In this document: piece by piece, positions 61,027 through 64,000 of the stretch
Layout of the letters: every line of letters starts with the position of its first letter
Position numbering within the stretch: position 1 is the first letter of the stretch
Assembly (NCBI GenBank): GCA_964448115.1
Contig: CAYUVA010000005.1
Span: 1 to 64,000 of the forward strand
DNA: 64,000 nucleotides
From: CAYUVA01 sp964448115 [NCBI: uncultured bacterium]
Lineage (GTDB): Bacteria; CAYUVA01
Reading direction: 5' to 3'
The notes under the pieces: model-generated
What the model was told of the DNA's origin: nothing
Database searches by the model: none
The model's input: only the letters and a program-made list of their open reading frames with translations
Program-made: the position numbers and the translations under genes

Positions 61027-64000
61027 ATGAGGAAGATCGCAAACATACAAGATTTCATCGGACTGCAAGCCCGGCTGCAAGAGAACATGCAAACCAAGAC
61101 CCCAACTATTATAATCCCTGCCGGCACTTGCGCGCAGGCTAGCGGAGCCAATGGATTGATCCGGGTAACCAAAAAGGAGATCCTGAACCTTGAGCCTTTT
61201 GAGAGGCTGAACTTGCGCATTACCGGCTGCCATGGATACTGCCAGATGGAGCCAAGTGTCCTTATCGAGCCTTGGGGGATCTTTTATCCTCAGGTGAGCC
61301 TGAAGGATATGGTGCGCATCATACACGCAACGCTGCGCGGGGATCTCCTTGAAGACTTGCTCTATCACGACCCCATTTCGCAAGCTGTAATACCCAAGCA
61401 AAAGGATATCCCATTCTTCGCCAGGCAAACCAGAAACCTAATATCCCGCAATGAAGGCGTAGATCCGATTAGGATATACAACTACATCGAGCGGGGAGGC
61501 TATCTGCCATTTGTAACCATGTTAAAAGATCGAGAGCCATCCTGGGTTATTGACCAGGTTAAGGCTTCCGGCTTGCGGGGGAGAGGAGGGGCTGGCTTCC
61601 CCACCGGCTTGAAGTGGGAGATGCTAGCCGAGCAACCTGATCATCGCGGTAAAGTGCTGGTCTGTAACGCTGACGAGGGAGATCCCGGAGCCTATATGGA
61701 CAGGAGTCTCTTGGAGGGCAATCCACATAGCATAATCGAGGGGATGCTTATCGGTGGTTATGCTACCGGCGCGGATCAAGGGTTTATATATGTTCGATCC
61801 GAATATCCATTGGCTATTAAACATCTTGTTATAGCATTAAGACAGGCAAGGGACCTGGGACTCCTTGGCCGGGATATATTGGGTTCAGGATTCAGCTTCG
61901 ATATCCAACTGGTTCGCGGTGCTGGTGCATTTGTCTGCGGTGAGGAGACCGCGCTTATGCGATCCATCGAGGGGAAGATGGGAGAACCTAGACAAAGACC
62001 GCCATATCCGGTGGAAAAGGGAATCTTCGGCAAGCCAACCGCCATCAATAATGTGGAGACCTGGGCAAATATACCGATAATCCTCGAAAAGGGAGCAGGG
62101 AACTTCGCCAAGATAGGCACAAAGAATAACTCCGGCACCAAGATATTCAGCCTGGTCGGCAAGGTTAGAAACACCGGGCTGGTCGAGGTGCCCATGGGAA
62201 CAAGCATAGCTGAGATCATCTACGGCATCGGCGGCGGTCCTTCTGGCAAGGCAAAGATCAAGGCGGTGCAGACCGGGGGACCCTCCGGCGGCTGCATCCC
62301 GACTGAACTATTCGATTTGCCCATAGACTATGACAGCCTCAGCAGGGCAGGCTCCATCATGGGATCCGGCGGCATGATAGTAATGGACGAAAACACTTGC
62401 ATGGTCGATGTTGCCAAGTACTTTATGAACTTCTTGCAGGATGAGTCCTGTGGAAAGTGCTTCACCTGTCGCAAGGGGACGCAGCGGATGCATGAGATCC
62501 TGGAAGACATCTCCAAGGGAAACGGCACGATGGCCAAGCTAGAACTGCTTGAGCAGCTTGCAATGGTGGTCAAGGATACCTCCATGTGCGGGTTGGGGCA
62601 GTCGGCACCCAATCCGGTGCTCAGCACATTGCGTTATTTCAGGCACGAATACGAGGAACATATAACCAAGAAATATTGCACAGCCTTTGTATGCCGAGAT
62701 CTGGTCGGCGCTCCCTGCCAGACCGCCTGCCCGCTTGGTACCGAGGCGTGGAGATATGTTGCTCACATCGCAAAGGGTGAATATAAGGAGGCGTACCTGG
62801 CGATACGCGAGACCAATCCATTCCCTTCAGTCTGCGCCCGGGTCTGCAATCATCCATGTCAACAGCATTGCCGCCTCGGAGCCACCGGAGACGAGCCGGT
62901 AGCTATAAGAGCCTTGAAACGATTTATTACCGATCATATAGATCCAGCGATCTATAGATCGATTCCCAAGGATGGCAGCTCAAGGGATGGCAAGGTGGCG
63001 GTCATTGGGGCCGGTCCAGCCGGATTAACCGCAGCACATTATTTGTCCCTGCAGGGCTACAAGGTTACTGTCATCGAGGCTTTTGACAAGCCGGGCGGGA
63101 TGTTGGTCTGCGGTATCCCTCGCTATCGATTGCCGGTCGAGATAATGGAGAAAGAGATCCAGTCGCTGCTAAACGATAATATCGAGCTTAGATTGAATAC
63201 AGTTTTGGGAAGAGATCTTGGTTTGCAGGATCTATTCAGCCAAGGTTTCAAGGCAGTATTCCTAGCACTCGGTGCTCACCGCAGCAGGAAACTGAATATC
63301 GATGGTGAGGGCGCCGAAGGTGTCATACCTTCCATGGAGTACCTCAGGAACCTTAACCTCAAGGGCGAAAATCTCGCCTGGGGAAAGGTCGGAGTCATCG
63401 GCGGAGGCAATTCGGCGATCGATTCTGCGCGAGCTGCGCTTCGGCAAGGCGAGGTGGATAGTGTAACTATTTTCTACCGACGCACAAGAAATGAGATGCC
63501 CGCCTACGAGGAGGAGATCGAGGATGCCCTCGCCGAGGGGATCGAGCTGGTTACCCTGGTCAGTCCGATGAGAATAGTTACACAGCAGGGAAAACTCGCC
63601 GGCATCGAGTTTATCAAAAATACGCTCGGAGACTTCGATAGCAGTGGACGCAGAAGACCAGTACCCGCTGAGGGCACAGAATATACGGTTAATCTTGATA
63701 CGCTAATCGTCGCCATCGGCGAGCAGCCAGGAGTCATCGATATCTCTAATCTTGGAGTCAAGACCTCCCGCGGGGGCACCATCCTGGTCGATAAGGAGAC
63801 TCTTCAAACCGACATTCAAGGGATTTTTGCCGGGGGTGATGCGGTTACCGGTCCCAACACGGTGGTCGATGCGATCGCTGCTGGCAAGAAGGCTGCTTTG
63901 ATGATCGACCGCTACCTAAGCGGAGAGGAGCTTGTCCAACCTGCTGAATTGAGCCGTCCCAGCCGCCTGGTTGAGCCGCTCGATCTTAGCGAGGACGAAA
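61027..64000 (+). CDS. NuoF-like NADH/flavin subunit fused to GltD-like oxidoreductase (partial, runs off the window)
   Basis: At least 991 residues; the frame is open to the window end. Residues about 30-110 are a thioredoxin-like [2Fe-2S] start ('GTCAQASGA', 'TGCHGYCQMEP'). Then comes a NuoF/HydB domain: 'GLRGRGGAGFPTGLKW' (FMN/NADH), 'GAGAFVCGEETAL' and the [4Fe-4S] ligands C475, C478, C481 and C521. From about 555 a GltD-type module begins with Cys-rich 'CRDLVGAPCQTACP', then an FAD motif 'IGAGPAGLTAAHYL' near 659 and an NAD(P) motif 'GGGNSAIDSARAAL'. The [FeFe]-hydrogenase HydB/HndC and formate-dehydrogenase systems use the NuoF half; the GltD half suggests an NADP-linked or bifurcating variant. 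The ATG at 61027 is 54 bases after the NuoE-like gene. The partner enzyme lies beyond the window. Confidence 0.9.
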   Translation, partial: MRKIANIQDFIGLQARLQENMQTKTPTIIIPAGTCAQASGANGLIRVTKKEILNLEPFERLNLRITGCHGYCQMEPSVLIEPWGIFYPQVSLKDMVRIIHATLRGDLLEDLLYHDPISQAVIPKQKDIPFFARQTRNLISRNEGVDPIRIYNYIERGGYLPFVTMLKDREPSWVIDQVKASGLRGRGGAGFPTGLKWEMLAEQPDHRGKVLVCNADEGDPGAYMDRSLLEGNPHSIIEGMLIGGYATGADQGFIYVRSEYPLAIKHLVIALRQARDLGLLGRDILGSGFSFDIQLVRGAGAFVCGEETALMRSIEGKMGEPRQRPPYPVEKGIFGKPTAINNVETWANIPIILEKGAGNFAKIGTKNNSGTKIFSLVGKVRNTGLVEVPMGTSIAEIIYGIGGGPSGKAKIKAVQTGGPSGGCIPTELFDLPIDYDSLSRAGSIMGSGGMIVMDENTCMVDVAKYFMNFLQDESCGKCFTCRKGTQRMHEILEDISKGNGTMAKLELLEQLAMVVKDTSMCGLGQSAPNPVLSTLRYFRHEYEEHITKKYCTAFVCRDLVGAPCQTACPLGTEAWRYVAHIAKGEYKEAYLAIRETNPFPSVCARVCNHPCQQHCRLGATGDEPVAIRALKRFITDHIDPAIYRSIPKDGSSRDGKVAVIGAGPAGLTAAHYLSLQGYKVTVIEAFDKPGGMLVCGIPRYRLPVEIMEKEIQSLLNDNIELRLNTVLGRDLGLQDLFSQGFKAVFLALGAHRSRKLNIDGEGAEGVIPSMEYLRNLNLKGENLAWGKVGVIGGGNSAIDSARAALRQGEVDSVTIFYRRTRNEMPAYEEEIEDALAEGIELVTLVSPMRIVTQQGKLAGIEFIKNTLGDFDSSGRRRPVPAEGTEYTVNLDTLIVAIGEQPGVIDISNLGVKTSRGGTILVDKETLQTDIQGIFAGGDAVTGPNTVVDAIAAGKKAALMIDRYLSGEELVQPAELSRPSRLVEPLDLSEDE

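Noticed and set aside
62308-63782. Several minus-strand frames near the right end
   Set aside because: They are antisense to the NuoF-GltD gene, whose frame is open from 61027 to the window end.

Overview
The window reads as chromosomal DNA of an anaerobic, double-membraned (diderm) bacterium from an uncultured lineage. Anaerobic metabolism is indicated by a pyruvate:ferredoxin oxidoreductase operon and by NuoE/NuoF-type flavin and iron-sulfur subunits. A diderm envelope is inferred from a probable outer-membrane barrel protein, a TolQ-type motor subunit and several large secreted proteins. Proline/threonine-rich linkers, beta-helix proteins and TPR-heavy fusions are common in poorly characterised candidate phyla. 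I cannot assign a phylum from sequence alone. No insertion sequence, prophage, CRISPR array or rRNA is visible. One tRNA (Phe, GAA) is present.

Layout. 1-518: non-coding, with dispersed repeats. 0.5-3.5 kb: secreted beta-helix protein and a small barrel-like protein, transcribed divergently. 3.5-6.0 kb (minus): ECF sigma factor, zinc-finger anti-sigma factor and a DUF2520 oxidoreductase. 6.2-10.7 kb (plus): porG-D-A-B, with D being a GltD-ferredoxin fusion. 10.8-14.3 kb: a DUF697 membrane protein and a phosphodiesterase-TPR-parvulin fusion. 14.3-22.9 kb (minus): tmk-ricT-metG-plsC-tolQ-GT4-GT4-flippase, a long tightly packed run. 23.4-28.1 kb (plus): three exported proteins including an M1-like metalloprotease. 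28.2-35.1 kb: tRNA-Phe, a TPR protein, a secreted heparinase-like protein, a phasin-like zinc-finger protein and a GT-C-like membrane protein. 35.4-36.1 kb: a HTH/PIN toxin-antitoxin pair. 36.4-40.6 kb (plus): split transketolase, a catalytically dead S41 protease and a YibQ-type deacetylase. 40.6-47.8 kb (minus): a giant Ig-repeat/PT-linker secreted protein and a DUF4388-HEAT protein. 48.0-51.6 kb (plus): a GT-C-like protein, a B12-binding radical SAM protein and a radical SAM remnant. 51.7-59.7 kb (minus): mreB-mreC-mreD-mrdA-rodA plus a TIGR03960/DUF2344 radical SAM protein. 60.1-64.0 kb (plus): NuoE with a zinc-ribbon tail and a NuoF-GltD fusion that runs off the end.

How the genes fit together. 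The Por operon and the NuoE/NuoF-GltD pair both carry GltD-type flavin modules, so ferredoxin and NAD(P)H pools are probably linked through them. The tmk-to-flippase run and the mre operon make envelope and cell-shape components. The most novel-looking signal is a C-terminal domain of about 100 residues with a GYM-x-T-x-I-[ST]-S-x2-GG start and a WP[YF]L end. It is shared by three otherwise unrelated secreted proteins (beta-helix, heparinase-like, Ig-repeat), two of which carry PT-rich spacers just before it. It behaves like an undescribed sorting or surface-anchoring domain. Other notable items are an S41 protease in which both catalytic residues are Met, a PIN toxin with a catalytic Asp changed to Asn, and the phosphodiesterase-TPR-parvulin fusion.
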